DNA of 38,259 nt, taken from assembly GCA_938004375.1 (NCBI GenBank), contig CALKWH010000050.1, forward strand, positions 1-38,259. The letters are read 5' to 3'. Both the position numbers and the translations under genes were made by a program. Shown here one piece after another: positions 21,983 to 30,855 of the stretch (the first letter of the stretch is position 1; the number at the start of each line of letters is the position of its first letter). A model generated the notes under the pieces. That model searched no databases, was not told the DNA's origin, and worked only from the letters and a program-made list of their open reading frames with translations. The DNA comes from an uncultured Pseudomonadota bacterium (lineage in GTDB: Bacteria; Myxococcota_A; Polyangia; HGW-17).

Positions 21983-24409
21983 ATGACGTCCGCGGCGAAA
22001 AGAATCCTGTCTCTCCTGGTGATCGCGCTGTCCCTGTCCTGCACCCCGCACCGGCCCTGGGACCGTTCGGTGCCGGCGACCGCGCGCGCCCGCTGGCGGC
22101 TGGGACAGGACATCTTCGCCTCGGTCTCCCGCGACGTCAAGCTGATGGATCCGCGCGCGGTGACCCAGGAGCCGGCCGTGAGGCGAGCCGCCGAGGCCGC
22201 CCTGCTGTCGCTCACCGCCCACGCGCGGCTGCCCGCCGACCCGGCTCGGACGCGGCGGCTGCTGGGCCAGCTCGAGCGCGCCGGGTTCACCTTCGCCGCC
22301 TCCAGACTACGCGCCCCGGCCCGGCCCTTCGAGCCCGACGACCGGCACCGCCTGGCCACCCGGGACTGGACCCGCCTCGAGGGTCTCCCCCTCTCCCCGG
22401 AGCGGGTGCGCGCCGCGGACGATCGTCTCCTTCGCCGGCTGATCCGTGAGCACCTCCACGATCCTTCCGGGGCCGTGGCGATCTGGGCGCTGGAACTCGC
22501 CCACCGGGAAGACCCGGCGGGGCGCCGGGAAGACCCGGCGGGCGCGCTGGACTGCGCCGCCTGGCAGACCGTCGCGCTCCTGGCCGTGGAGACCCACTCC
22601 GAGCGCGCCCTCGCCGCCCTGTGGCCGGCGCTGAAGACGGCCTGCTCCCTCGAAGAGCTCCAGGCGTGGACCGAGGCTCTGGATGGCCGCCTGCCCGAGC
22701 TGGTACGCATATTCGGCGAGCTCGCCGACTTTGGACGCCAGGTGCGGGTGTGCGTCTCCACCGGCGCCCGCTTCCCGGCAGCCGGCCTGCGCGGGGCCTT
22801 TCTCCGGCTGCCCTCCCCGGAGCCCGAGGACCTCGCGCTGGGCCTGCTGTGCTCGGATGAGGGCTTCCTCGACTTCTCGTCCCCCGACCCCGTCCTCGAG
22901 GCCCTGCGGCTGCACCTGGCCGGGCGCACGACCGACGCGCTGGCCGGCCTGCGTGACCGCGCCCCTTCGCCCACGCCCTCCGCCCGGCTGCAGGCGGGAC
23001 GCCTGGCCCTGGCCCTGGGCGACCGGGACGCCGCCGCCGGGCATTTCCGTTGGGCGGCCGCCTCCGCGGACGTCCCCGCCCAGCGCGCCGCCGCCTACGC
23101 CTGGCTGCGGGTCGCCGCCCGCTTCACCGCCGAGGAGGAGTGGACCGCGCTGGCCGAGCAGTTCCGGCTCGACCCCTCCGGGTGCGCACGCCAGCTCTGG
23201 CTCGACGGCCACTGGCCTGCCCTGGTCTTCCTCTCCGGGCGCGCGCCGGTCCCCTGGTCCGATGACGCCAGGAGGGCGCTCGCGGGGTACGCCGCCTGCC
23301 ACCCCGGTGGAGGTGATCTGTTCCCCCACTGGAAACGACTGATGGGCGAGGAGCGCCTGAAGGCCGTGTGGCCCGCCCCGGACCCGGAGCGCCCCTGCCG
23401 GCTCCCCAACAGACTCGGAAAGCGATTGCCCCAGCCCGACGGGGCGGCGCCAACGGATCCCTGGCAGGGAGACTTCCACTCCGACCTGGCCCGCCTGCTC
23501 CGCGAATCCCGCCCCCCCGCGGAATGGGAGGCCTTCGTCCGACGGCACGGGAGGCACGTCCAGGCCGCCACCGTCGCCGAGCTGGCCGCCCTCTGGCACC
23601 CCGACTCCTTCCCCCACCTGCGCGCCGCCGCCACCACCTTCCTGCTGCGCGGCGAACCGGACAGGGCCTGGAACCTGCTCACGCCCGCCCTGGCCGCCTG
23701 CCCGCGACGGGCCGCCGCCACCGCGGAATTGGCCCAATGGTTCCTGCGGGCGGGCTACCGGCACGAGGCCGCCCGCGCCATGCGGGACTGGCTCGCCTGG
23801 CACGAGGCCTTCCCCGCCCCCGAGGAGCGCGACCGCGGCGACTGGCGTCTCGAACCGCAGCTCACCCTGATCGGCTTCCTCTGGCAGGCGAGCTACCCCG
23901 GCGAAGCCGAGGCCCGATTGTCCCGCCTGCTCGGAGACGCCCGCGCCGGCGATCCCCTGCGCCTCTCCCGGGTGGCCACCCTGGCCGCCCGCCGGTTCCC
24001 CGCCTTCGCCGACCCCGGACAGGTCCTGCAGACCACCGGGAGCCCCCTCACCCTGCTCCGGCTGGCCCCCGGACGCCCCGCCTGGAATAGGACCCGGGAC
24101 CACGTGCTGACCCAGCTCGCCATCCTGCTGCCCGGCACCCCCGAGGTCGCCTGGCTCTCATGCGTATGGCGCGGGCGGCCCGACGCCTGCCTCGACGCCG
24201 AGGCCCTGGGCGTGGACCCCCCCGGTGGCGTCCGCCTTCCGGTCCTGCTGCCGCTTTTGGACCGCCTGCAGGATCTCGACACGGCCGGTCGCCCCGCGGC
24301 CTGGCGCCTCGCCCTCCACGCCGCCCGCCGTCGCGCGGTGGCCGTCTCCCCGGGCTGGCGCTTCGTGGAGGAGGCCCTGCTCGGCGACGGAGGCGGCCCT
24401 ACCCCGTGA
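21983..24409 (+). CDS. Large lipoprotein, helical repeat-like, unknown function
   Basis: 808 residues. The ATG at 21983 begins a signal peptide ending SLSC (Cys20); an open frame reaching further upstream has no better start and overlaps the divergent NUDIX gene. The mature chain is Ala/Leu/Arg/Trp-rich and mostly helical, with TPR-like pieces (LQAGRLALALGDRDAAAGHFRWAAA; AWNLLTPALAACPRRAAATAELAQWFLRAGY), so a solenoid is likely, but I cannot assign a family. A REDPAG motif is doubled by a 21-bp DNA repeat near residues 175-188. No catalytic motif is visible. It heads a run of plus-strand genes for exported proteins, with 52 bases to the next start, and could be part of an envelope assembly. 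Confidence 0.82.
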   Translation: MTSAAKRILSLLVIALSLSCTPHRPWDRSVPATARARWRLGQDIFASVSRDVKLMDPRAVTQEPAVRRAAEAALLSLTAHARLPADPARTRRLLGQLERAGFTFAASRLRAPARPFEPDDRHRLATRDWTRLEGLPLSPERVRAADDRLLRRLIREHLHDPSGAVAIWALELAHREDPAGRREDPAGALDCAAWQTVALLAVETHSERALAALWPALKTACSLEELQAWTEALDGRLPELVRIFGELADFGRQVRVCVSTGARFPAAGLRGAFLRLPSPEPEDLALGLLCSDEGFLDFSSPDPVLEALRLHLAGRTTDALAGLRDRAPSPTPSARLQAGRLALALGDRDAAAGHFRWAAASADVPAQRAAAYAWLRVAARFTAEEEWTALAEQFRLDPSGCARQLWLDGHWPALVFLSGRAPVPWSDDARRALAGYAACHPGGGDLFPHWKRLMGEERLKAVWPAPDPERPCRLPNRLGKRLPQPDGAAPTDPWQGDFHSDLARLLRESRPPAEWEAFVRRHGRHVQAATVAELAALWHPDSFPHLRAAATTFLLRGEPDRAWNLLTPALAACPRRAAATAELAQWFLRAGYRHEAARAMRDWLAWHEAFPAPEERDRGDWRLEPQLTLIGFLWQASYPGEAEARLSRLLGDARAGDPLRLSRVATLAARRFPAFADPGQVLQTTGSPLTLLRLAPGRPAWNRTRDHVLTQLAILLPGTPEVAWLSCVWRGRPDACLDAEALGVDPPGGVRLPVLLPLLDRLQDLDTAGRPAAWRLALHAARRRAVAVSPGWRFVEEALLGDGGGPTP
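22504..22545. repeat. 21-bp tandem repeat in coding sequence
   Basis: Two copies of an 18-base identical core (22504-22521 and 22525-22542) at a 21-base period, encoding REDPAGR then REDPAGA. The frame is kept. Confidence 0.88.
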
Positions 24410-24461
24410 ATAATCGGTGCGCGGGCGTCGTTTGTGTGCTAGGTTTTCCGACGGTGCCGCC

Positions 24462-25136
24462 ATGCATGGTTCTCTCGCTCTCCTGACCTGCCTCTTTCTC
24501 CTCATCCCGGCCGCCGCGGCCCAGAAGCAGGGTCCGCTGCCCTCCCACAGCCCGCCCCCGGTGCAACTGAAGCTCCTGGGCACGACCCCGGACAAGGACA
24601 TCAAACTGGGCTCCTGGGTCGAATACGCCGTGACCGACACGACCGAGAAGAAAAACTACAAAATGAAGATCGCCTTCGTCGGACGCGAGGGTGGCGGCAA
24701 GTTCAGTTGGCTCGAGATCACCCTCACCGGCCTGGGCCGCACGGTCTATCTGAAAATGTACATGGAGGGCACCCCGGGCACCGCCGGGACGATCAAGCGC
24801 CTGATCATGCAGATCGGCGCCATGCAACCCATGGAGCTGCCCCTGGTCAAGCTCACCGAGGTCCTGCCGGTGATCTCCCAGAAGCCCATCGTGGCCCCCC
24901 GGGTGGTCGGCAACGTCGACCTGCGCACCCCCGCGGGCCAGTTCCCGGGCTCCCTGCACGTGCGCGCCGTCAACGCCGACGGCCAGATGATGAACTTTTA
25001 CCACCACAAGCAGGCCCTGATGTGGTCCCTGGTCAAGCTCCACGACGGGCGGTTCGACATGGAGCTCGTGGGCCAGGGGTTGGGCGCCGTCTCCCGCATC
25101 CGGCAGACCCCCGTGCCCTTCCACCTGCCCCGCTGA
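24462..25136 (+). CDS. Exported protein of unknown function
   Basis: 224 residues from the ATG at 24462, selected because it directly begins a signal peptide (LALLTCLFLLIPAAAAQ, cleavage after AAAA or AQ). The mature protein is small and beta-rich with basic patches: VQLKLLGTTPDKDIKLGSWVEYAVTDT, KKNYKMKIAFVG, GGGKFSWLEITLTG, VYLKMYMEG. The pattern resembles a periplasmic beta-sandwich, perhaps lipid- or substrate-binding, but I do not recognise a family. It ends 15 bases before the next small gene and probably shares its transcript with the lipoprotein upstream. Confidence 0.8.
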   Translation: MHGSLALLTCLFLLIPAAAAQKQGPLPSHSPPPVQLKLLGTTPDKDIKLGSWVEYAVTDTTEKKNYKMKIAFVGREGGGKFSWLEITLTGLGRTVYLKMYMEGTPGTAGTIKRLIMQIGAMQPMELPLVKLTEVLPVISQKPIVAPRVVGNVDLRTPAGQFPGSLHVRAVNADGQMMNFYHHKQALMWSLVKLHDGRFDMELVGQGLGAVSRIRQTPVPFHLPR

Positions 25137-25151
25137 CCCCCGAGGAGCCTC

Positions 25152-25448
25152 ATGCCCTTCTGGAAACGCCCCGTCCTGCCCGACTCCCCCGAGGGGGCGC
25201 TCCCCGTGCCCGACGGCGCCGGTCCGGTCGCCCGGGAGGCCCTATCCGCCTTCAACGCCGGCGACTTCGGCCGCTGCCGCACCCTGGTCCGGGACCTGCG
25301 GGTCCACGCCACCGACGCCGTCGACGCGGACGTGGCCCGCGACCTGACCGCCCGCCTGCGCCCGGATCCCGTCATGCTCGGCCTCGCCGCCCTCTCGGTG
25401 CCCACCCTGCTGTTCCTCGCCCTCTGGGCGGTCACGCACTCGCACTGA
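25152..25448 (+). CDS. Small protein with C-terminal membrane helix
   Basis: 98 residues: a soluble, partly helical N-terminal part (VAREALSAFNAGDFGRCRTLVRDL, reminiscent of half a TPR) and one hydrophobic helix near the C-terminus (about 74-93, VMLGLAALSVPTLLFLALWA) followed by VTHSH. This is a tail-anchored layout. AGGAG precedes the ATG at 25152. Codon use fits its neighbours, it sits 15 bases after the exported-protein gene, and the frame is open throughout, so it is likely real. Function unknown. Confidence 0.7.
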   Translation: MPFWKRPVLPDSPEGALPVPDGAGPVAREALSAFNAGDFGRCRTLVRDLRVHATDAVDADVARDLTARLRPDPVMLGLAALSVPTLLFLALWAVTHSH

Positions 25449-25472
25449 CAGCTTGCGCGCGGGTACCATATT
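25445..25472 (+). promoter_or_regulatory. Possible sigma-70 promoter before the YgfK-like gene
   Basis: CTGACA (25445-25450), 16-base spacer, CATATT (25467-25472). It overlaps the end of the preceding small gene and lies 60 bases before the start at 25533. An AT-rich TACCATATTTCTTAG stretch stands out in this GC-rich DNA. Confidence 0.4.
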
Positions 25473-25532
25473 TCTTAGACTTGCCGTTCCGCCCGGCCCG
25501 ACACCGGCGCAGCCGTCCCCGAAGGAGGAGTC

Positions 25533-28500
25533 ATGTCCGACCGTTTCCATCCCGTGTCCATCACCCACCTGTTCCGTCAACTGAAACGGGAGTGGGAGAC
25601 CCGCCGCACCATGCTCGGCCTGCCCGAGACCGTGTTCTTCCGACCCTCGGCCGCCGACGGCTTCCGCAGCCGCCGCTACGGGCGCCTGCTCGAGACCCCC
25701 CTGGGCGTGGCCGCCGGTCCCCACACCCAGATGACGCAGAACCTCGTGGCCGCCTGGCTGTGCGGCGCGCGCTATCTGGAACTGAAGACGGTGCAGACCC
25801 TCGACACCATCGAGGTGACCAAGCCCTGCATCGACGCCGAGGACGAGGGCTACAACTGCGAGTGGTCCCAGGAGCTCACCCTGCCCCAGTCCGAGGAGGA
25901 GTACTGCAAGGGCTGGGTGCTGATCCACGCCTTGAAACGCTTCCTCGGTCACGAGGGCGCCGACGGCGAGCTCGGCTGCCTGTTCAACATCAGCGTCGGC
26001 TACAACATGGAGGGCATCCTGAAGCCCAACGTGCAGCACTTCCTCGACGCGATGACGCAGCCCAACCCCCGCGTCCGCGAGTTGTGCGCCGAGCTGGCCC
26101 CGCTTCTGCCCGGCGTGGAGCTCGGGGACGTCCCGGACGTGATCACCGACCACATCACCATCTCCACCATGCACGGCTGCCCCCCGGACGAGATCGAGAG
26201 CATCGCCGCGTACTTCATCGCGGAGCGCCGCCTGCACACGGCGGTCAAGTGCAACCCCACGCTGCTGGGTCCGGTGGCCCTGCGCACCATCCTCAACGAC
26301 GTGCTGGGCTTCGAGGTCGAGGTGCCCGACGAGGCCTTCGCCCACGACCTGAAGTGGGAGGACGCCATCGGCCTGCTGGCCCGGCTTCGCGAGCACGCCG
26401 CCTCCGCCGGGGTCGCCTTCGGCGTGAAGCTCACCAACACGCTCGAGAGCTGCAACCTGCGCCACGTCCTGCCCGCGAAGGAGGCCATGCACTACATGTC
26501 CGGGCGCGCGCTGCACCCGGTCTCCCTCGAGCTGGCCCACCGCCTCTCCGAGCAGTTCGGCGGCGCCCTGGACATCTCCTTCTGCGCCGGCGTCGACGCC
26601 GACAACGTCGCGGACGTGCTCGCCTGCGGGCTCACGCCGGTCACCGTGTGCACCGACCTGCTCAAGCCCGGCGGCTATGCCCGGCTCGCCCAATATTTAG
26701 AGAACGTCTCCGCAGCCTTCGCCGCGCGCGGTTTTGCACTGCCCGAGACCGGCCGCGTCGAGGGCCCCGGCGGCGACCGCGCGGCCCTGTTCGGGGAACT
26801 GCAAGCCCTGGCCGCCCGCACGATCCGGGACGAGGCCCGCCGCAAGGCCGCCCGCCCGTGGGAGAGCATCAAGGGGAAGCGCGCCCTGGGTCCCTTCGAC
26901 TGCGTGAAAGCCCCCTGCGTCGAGAGCTGCCCGACGAACCAGAAGGTCCCGCTCTACATCGGCCTCGCCGCCGAGGGGCGCCTCGACGAGGCGCTGCGGG
27001 TGATCCTCGAGGACAACCCGCTGCCCCACGCCACGGGCATGGCCTGCGACCACAAGTGCCAGGAGCGCTGCACCCGCCTGAACTACGACGCCCCCGTGCT
27101 CATCCGCGAGCTCAAGCGGTACATCGCCCGCCGCGGCCAGGCCCCCGCCACGGTCCCCGGCGAGGCCCGCGGGATCAGCGTGGGCGTCCTCGGCGGCGGA
27201 CCCGCCGGACTCTCCTGCGCCTACTACCTCACCCTGGCGGGCGCCCGCGTCACCATCTACGACGAACAGGACCACCCCGGCGGCCTCCTCGAGCGCGCCC
27301 TGCCGGCGTTCCGCCTGGATCGGGACTTCCTGCGCCGCGACTTCGAGCGCATCCTCTCCCTCGAGGTCGCCTGGAACCGGCAGAAGGTGGCCGGCCCGGC
27401 CGATTTCGAGCGCATCGTGGCGGCCCACGACGCCGTGTTCCTGGGTGTCGGCGCGCGGGCCTCCCGGGCCCTTCGCATCGCCGGCGAGGAGCTCGAGGGC
27501 GTCGTCCCCTTCCTCGATTTCCTCGAGGGCGTCAACGCCGGCCGCATCACCCGCATCGGACACCGCACCGTCATCATCGGCGGCGGCAACTCGGCCATGG
27601 ACGTGGCCCGCGCCGCCCAGCGCCTGCGCGGCGAGCACGACCAGGTGACCGTCCTGTACCGCCGCACCCGCCGCGAGATGCCGGCCGACCGCGAGGAGCT
27701 CGCCGGCCTCCTGGAGGAGGGCGTGGAGCTGCGCGAGCTGGTGGCGCCCGTGGAGGCGCTCGGGGAGTGCGGCCGGGTGACCCAACTCGTGTGCACCCGC
27801 ATGACCCTGTCCGAGCCAGACGAGAGCGGCCGGCGGCGTCCCGTGCCCGAGCCCGGCGGCGAGTTCCTGCTGCCCGTGGATCTGATCCTGGCCGCCGTGG
27901 GGCAGGACCCCGAGCTGGGGTTCCTGGAGGGCACCGGGGTGACCCTCACGCGCTGGGGCACCGTGGCCCTCACCGGAGACGGTCACCGGACCGGCCACGA
28001 CAAGGTCTACGCCGGCGGTGACGCCGTGCGCGGCCCCGAGTCCATCATCGCCGCGGTGGCCGACGGCAAGGAGGCCGCCCGCGAGCTTCTCGCCCGATTC
28101 GGCCTCGCGGTCCCCCGCGACAAGCTCCCCAAGGCGGTCCTTCCCTCCAAGTCCGACCTGCTGCGCGCCCGTGCCCGTCGCGCCCGCCCGGCGCGGGTCC
28201 CCGAGCTCGACGCGGCCGGCCGCGCCACGTTCGCCCTGGTCACCGGCGACCTCGATACCGCGGCCGTGTCCGCCGAAGCCGCCCGCTGCCTGGCCTGCCA
28301 CCTGTTCTGCGACGTGTGCGTGGGCGTCTGCCCCAACCGCGCCAACGTCTCCTACGAGGCCCGCAAGGTCGAGTGGAGCGTGCCGACCCTGGTCCGGGCC
28401 GGCGACGGCGCCTTCGGGGTCGCGTCCACCTCGCGGTTCACCGTCACCCAGGAGCCGCAGGTCGCAAATATCAAGGATTATTGCAACGAATGCGGCAACT

Positions 28501-28841
28501 GCGTCACCTTCTGCCCCTCGGCGGGCCGCCCCTTCGCCGACAAGCCGCGCCTGGCGCTGTCCCGGGACACCTTCGAACAGGAGCCTGAAACCTGCCTCTG
28601 CGAGCGCGACGGCGAGAGCTTCGTCGTCCACCTGCACGCGCCGGACGGCCCCGCCCGCGTGAGCGCCACCGCCGCCGCCGGCTCCTTCGCCTTCGAGCTG
28701 GCCGGCGCCCGCGGCACGATCTCGTTCGCCGACTTCAACTGCGCCGACGCCGGCGGCGGCCCGGACACCCTCGATCTCTCCCCACTGGCCCCCGCGGCCG
28801 TCCTCCTCGACGCGTGGCGCCGCGGCACCCTGATCGTGTGA
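25533..28841 (+). CDS. ygfK: YgfK-type iron-sulfur flavoprotein (putative selenate reductase subunit family)
   Basis: 1102 residues, close to E. coli YgfK. Order: a dihydroorotate-dehydrogenase-like barrel (about 50-390, TPLGVAAGPHTQMTQN, ELKTVQT, NISVGYNMEGI); a GltD-like Fe-S segment with CVKAPCVESCP (457-466) and CDHKCQERC (505-513); FAD motif GVLGGGPAGLSCAYY (551-565); NADPH motif IIGGGNSAMDVARAAQ (681-696); and two C-terminal clusters, CLACHLFCDVCVGVCP (about 918-933) and CNECGNCVTFCP (about 982-993). The family (TIGR03315) is tied in E. coli to a selenium-dependent molybdenum hydroxylase cluster. No hydroxylase, ssnA or selenium gene is nearby, so its partner is unknown; electron transfer between NAD(P)H and a second protein is likely. 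A strong GGAGGAG precedes the ATG. Confidence 0.92.
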   Translation: MSDRFHPVSITHLFRQLKREWETRRTMLGLPETVFFRPSAADGFRSRRYGRLLETPLGVAAGPHTQMTQNLVAAWLCGARYLELKTVQTLDTIEVTKPCIDAEDEGYNCEWSQELTLPQSEEEYCKGWVLIHALKRFLGHEGADGELGCLFNISVGYNMEGILKPNVQHFLDAMTQPNPRVRELCAELAPLLPGVELGDVPDVITDHITISTMHGCPPDEIESIAAYFIAERRLHTAVKCNPTLLGPVALRTILNDVLGFEVEVPDEAFAHDLKWEDAIGLLARLREHAASAGVAFGVKLTNTLESCNLRHVLPAKEAMHYMSGRALHPVSLELAHRLSEQFGGALDISFCAGVDADNVADVLACGLTPVTVCTDLLKPGGYARLAQYLENVSAAFAARGFALPETGRVEGPGGDRAALFGELQALAARTIRDEARRKAARPWESIKGKRALGPFDCVKAPCVESCPTNQKVPLYIGLAAEGRLDEALRVILEDNPLPHATGMACDHKCQERCTRLNYDAPVLIRELKRYIARRGQAPATVPGEARGISVGVLGGGPAGLSCAYYLTLAGARVTIYDEQDHPGGLLERALPAFRLDRDFLRRDFERILSLEVAWNRQKVAGPADFERIVAAHDAVFLGVGARASRALRIAGEELEGVVPFLDFLEGVNAGRITRIGHRTVIIGGGNSAMDVARAAQRLRGEHDQVTVLYRRTRREMPADREELAGLLEEGVELRELVAPVEALGECGRVTQLVCTRMTLSEPDESGRRRPVPEPGGEFLLPVDLILAAVGQDPELGFLEGTGVTLTRWGTVALTGDGHRTGHDKVYAGGDAVRGPESIIAAVADGKEAARELLARFGLAVPRDKLPKAVLPSKSDLLRARARRARPARVPELDAAGRATFALVTGDLDTAAVSAEAARCLACHLFCDVCVGVCPNRANVSYEARKVEWSVPTLVRAGDGAFGVASTSRFTVTQEPQVANIKDYCNECGNCVTFCPSAGRPFADKPRLALSRDTFEQEPETCLCERDGESFVVHLHAPDGPARVSATAAAGSFAFELAGARGTISFADFNCADAGGGPDTLDLSPLAPAAVLLDAWRRGTLIV

Positions 28842-28850
28842 GATCGTTTT

Positions 28851-29894
28851 TCAGATTTTCAGGTGACGGGAGAAGAACTCGATCTGGTCGGCGACCGCGC
28901 GCTCGAAGTGGTCGCCCTGGTAGATCTCGAAGTGACCGATGGGGTAGCGCTTCACCTCGGCCGGACCGCCCAGGCGCGCGGCCATGCCCAGGCTCCCCTC
29001 CAGGGAGACGAGGGGGTCCCGCTCACAGATCTGGATCAGGGCGGGACAGCGCACCTGCCCGATGACGTCGGCCGCGGTCCTGCCGTGGGGCGTCACCATC
29101 ACCCGGGCGCACAGCTCGTTCCGAAAACGCGGGCCGAAGACGGGGGCGCAGTCCTCGAGCACGCCGGGCGCGGTCAACAGCGCGGCGGTGTGAGGCCGGC
29201 CGACGATCCCGATGTGATGGGGCGAAAGACCGAACCTCCCCCTCCCCTTGTCCCGCGCCGCATGGAGGAACAAGCGCAGGAAGTACCCGAGCCCTTCTTG
29301 CCGGAAGATGAGCTTCCCGTCCGCTCCATGGTCCAGGCTGGCGCACTGGGCGCAGACACAGGCGATCTCGCCGTCCTCGGCCGCGACGACGAGCCCATAG
29401 CCGCCGCAGGCCGAGGTCCCCCAGATCCCGATGCGTCGGGCGTCCAGCTCCGGCAGGCTCCGGGCGAACGCGACCGCGCCCCGGCAATCCTCGATCTGCA
29501 GGTCGCTCAGATAGAGCTGGCGGGGCTCCCCGGCGCTGTCTCCGAAGTGGCGGTAATCATAGGTCAGCGCCGCCATGCCCGCCCGGGCGAATCTCTGGGC
29601 GTAAGGCCCGACCACGATGTCCCGGGTGCCTCCGAGGCCGTTGTTCAGCACCACGCAGGGCACGGGCCCCTGCGCGTCGCGTGGCAGGTACAGCCACCCC
29701 ACCACCTCCGCGCCGTCCACCAGGAACCGGACCTCGCGGCGAACTTCCTCGCCGGCCCCGGTCGCCGTCGCCGGGCCGTTCCAGGCGGGGATCGGCTGCG
29801 GGTGCTCGCGGACCCAGGGACTGAACACGACGATCCAGAGGTAGACCGCCGCCGACACCAGCAGCGCAGCCAGGATGTACAGGACCGTCAACAT
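28851..29894 (-). CDS. Membrane-anchored alpha/beta-hydrolase (COG1073 type)
   Basis: 347 residues. One N-terminal helix (about 3-25) anchors the protein; the catalytic domain faces outward or is membrane-bound. Strand/loop VVLNNGLGGTRD (81-92) forms the oxyanion region, the nucleophile is Ser161 in IWGTSACGG, and Asp293 (CERDPLVS) and His321 (PIGHFEIY) complete the triad. GTSxxGG instead of GxSxG is usual in this COG1073 subgroup. The substrate is unknown; several family members are linked to detoxification or esterase activity. The ATG at 29894 has GGGGA upstream and overlaps the tetR stop by 7 bases (ATGTTGA), so translation is coupled to the regulator. Converges with the YgfK gene, 9 bases apart. 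Confidence 0.9.
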   Translation of the reverse strand: MLTVLYILAALLVSAAVYLWIVVFSPWVREHPQPIPAWNGPATATGAGEEVRREVRFLVDGAEVVGWLYLPRDAQGPVPCVVLNNGLGGTRDIVVGPYAQRFARAGMAALTYDYRHFGDSAGEPRQLYLSDLQIEDCRGAVAFARSLPELDARRIGIWGTSACGGYGLVVAAEDGEIACVCAQCASLDHGADGKLIFRQEGLGYFLRLFLHAARDKGRGRFGLSPHHIGIVGRPHTAALLTAPGVLEDCAPVFGPRFRNELCARVMVTPHGRTAADVIGQVRCPALIQICERDPLVSLEGSLGMAARLGGPAEVKRYPIGHFEIYQGDHFERAVADQIEFFSRHLKI

Positions 29895-30502
29895 GGTGTG
29901 TCCCCTTTCCCGGGCGACTGGTGAGAACGCTCGTCGCTTCCCCGGACGAGCAGGCCCTGCCAGACGAGGACGCGGAGTTGACGCTGGGCCTCCCCGAGGT
30001 CCGGACACACGGCACGCCAGGCGTCGCTCCTGAAGAGGTTCGCGAGGTTTTCCAGCACGAGCCACAGGAACTCCGGACTGACGTCGGGGCGCACCTCCCC
30101 CGCCTCCTGGGCTCTCACGATGTTGCGGAGGTACCGGCGTCGGTGCTCCTCGAGGCTGGGTCCGAGATCGAGGAGCTCCCGGAAGAAGCCGGCGTCGAGG
30201 CGGGACATGAACTCCTGCTTCCAGCGCCCCATCAACTCGATCTTCTCGAGGAAGGGGATCGGCCGCGCGTCGAGCTCGTCGAACACCTCGAAGCTGCGTT
30301 CCATGAGGGTGGCGTGAAGAACCCGTACGAGGTCCGTCTTGTCGGAGAAGTGCTTGTAGAAGGTCATCTTGCTGACCCCTGCCGCCCGGCAGATCTCCTC
30401 GACGGTCACCTTCTTGGCGCCGTGGCGGGTCAGCAGCTCCTCCGCGCAGACCAGGATGGCCCTGCGCTTGTCTTCCGTGCTTTTCCGGGGTCCTGGCGTC
30501 AT
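29888..30502 (-). CDS. TetR-family repressor
   Basis: 204 residues. The ATG at 30502 (AGGAG nine bases upstream) is preferred to an earlier in-frame ATG at 30571 that would lie inside the predicted promoter. The N-terminal DNA-binding domain is typical: KRRAILVCAEELLTRHGAKKVTVEEICRAAGVSKMTFYKHFSDKTDLV, with the helix-turn-helix at about 32-52. The ligand domain (about 60-204) is all-helical and unassigned. It is the first gene of a two-gene operon with the hydrolase, and a promoter and small palindromes directly upstream suggest autoregulation. It is divergent from the sigma-54-driven outer-membrane gene, which it might also influence. Confidence 0.94.
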   Translation of the reverse strand: MTPGPRKSTEDKRRAILVCAEELLTRHGAKKVTVEEICRAAGVSKMTFYKHFSDKTDLVRVLHATLMERSFEVFDELDARPIPFLEKIELMGRWKQEFMSRLDAGFFRELLDLGPSLEEHRRRYLRNIVRAQEAGEVRPDVSPEFLWLVLENLANLFRSDAWRAVCPDLGEAQRQLRVLVWQGLLVRGSDERSHQSPGKGDTPC

Positions 30503-30524
30503 GGTCGGTCGCTCCTGGAAAAAG

Positions 30525-30579
30525 TTTACGAACTCGTCGATAATATACTGGATTCGTCTGAAATATGTCAAATCGTAAA
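30525..30579. promoter_or_regulatory. Candidate TetR operator sites
   Basis: The palindrome ACGA-AC-TCGT (30528-30537) covers the predicted tetR transcription start. The longer inverted pair TTTACGA (30525-30531) and TCGTAAA (30573-30579) brackets the whole promoter. Either would suit autorepression; binding is inferred, not shown. Confidence 0.5.
30542..30571 (-). promoter_or_regulatory. Sigma-70 promoter of tetR-hydrolase operon
   Basis: On the minus strand a perfect TTGACA (30571-30566), 18-base spacer and TATATT (30547-30542). Predicted start near 30535, 33 bases before the tetR ATG at 30502. This is the best sigma-70-type match in the window. Confidence 0.75.
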
Positions 30580-30808
30580 TTCATCCTGGTGGATTTTTCC
30601 CGATGATTTGCCGTGGCGGCCCTCTTCAACCTGAGGTATACAAATGGAGTCGGAGGAGCGGGTCTGTCCCCGGCACTCCACACCCGGCCTTTTCGTTCGT
30701 GTCCTTTTGTTCACAGATCCCGGCGGTTTCCCCGGGGTCGGCTCCCGAATGGACCTGGTTTTCCCTTGCCGGGGTTCGGTTTTTTTCGATTCCGCTGGAC
30801 AGGGACCA

Positions 30809-30825
30809 TTGGCACGCTTCTTGCG
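30809..30825 (+). promoter_or_regulatory. Sigma-54 (RpoN) promoter
   Basis: TTGGCACGCTTCTTGCG: the -24 element TTGGCACG, four bases, and the -12 element TTGC. GG (30811-30812) and GC (30823-30824) are exactly ten bases apart as required. The predicted start near 30836 leaves a 20-base leader with GGAGGT before the ATG at 30856. Confidence 0.85.
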
Positions 30826-30855
30826 AATTTGTCAGCCGGCTTTTGGAGGTGTTTC

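Larger units (their letters stand above)
30503..30855. other. 353-base divergent control region
   Basis: Contains the tetR promoter and operator-like sites (30525-30579) on the minus strand and a sigma-54 promoter (30809-30825) on the plus strand. The 230 bases between them (30580-30808) carry no credible gene; they are the expected place for an enhancer bound by a sigma-54 activator, but I find no convincing paired palindrome apart from the CCCCGGGG near 30730. Confidence 0.7.

Noticed and set aside
28851..30683. 610-residue open frame appearing to fuse an upstream domain to the hydrolase
   Set aside because: The upstream half is the out-of-frame shadow of tetR; the hydrolase has its own ATG, ribosome-binding site and membrane helix at 29894.
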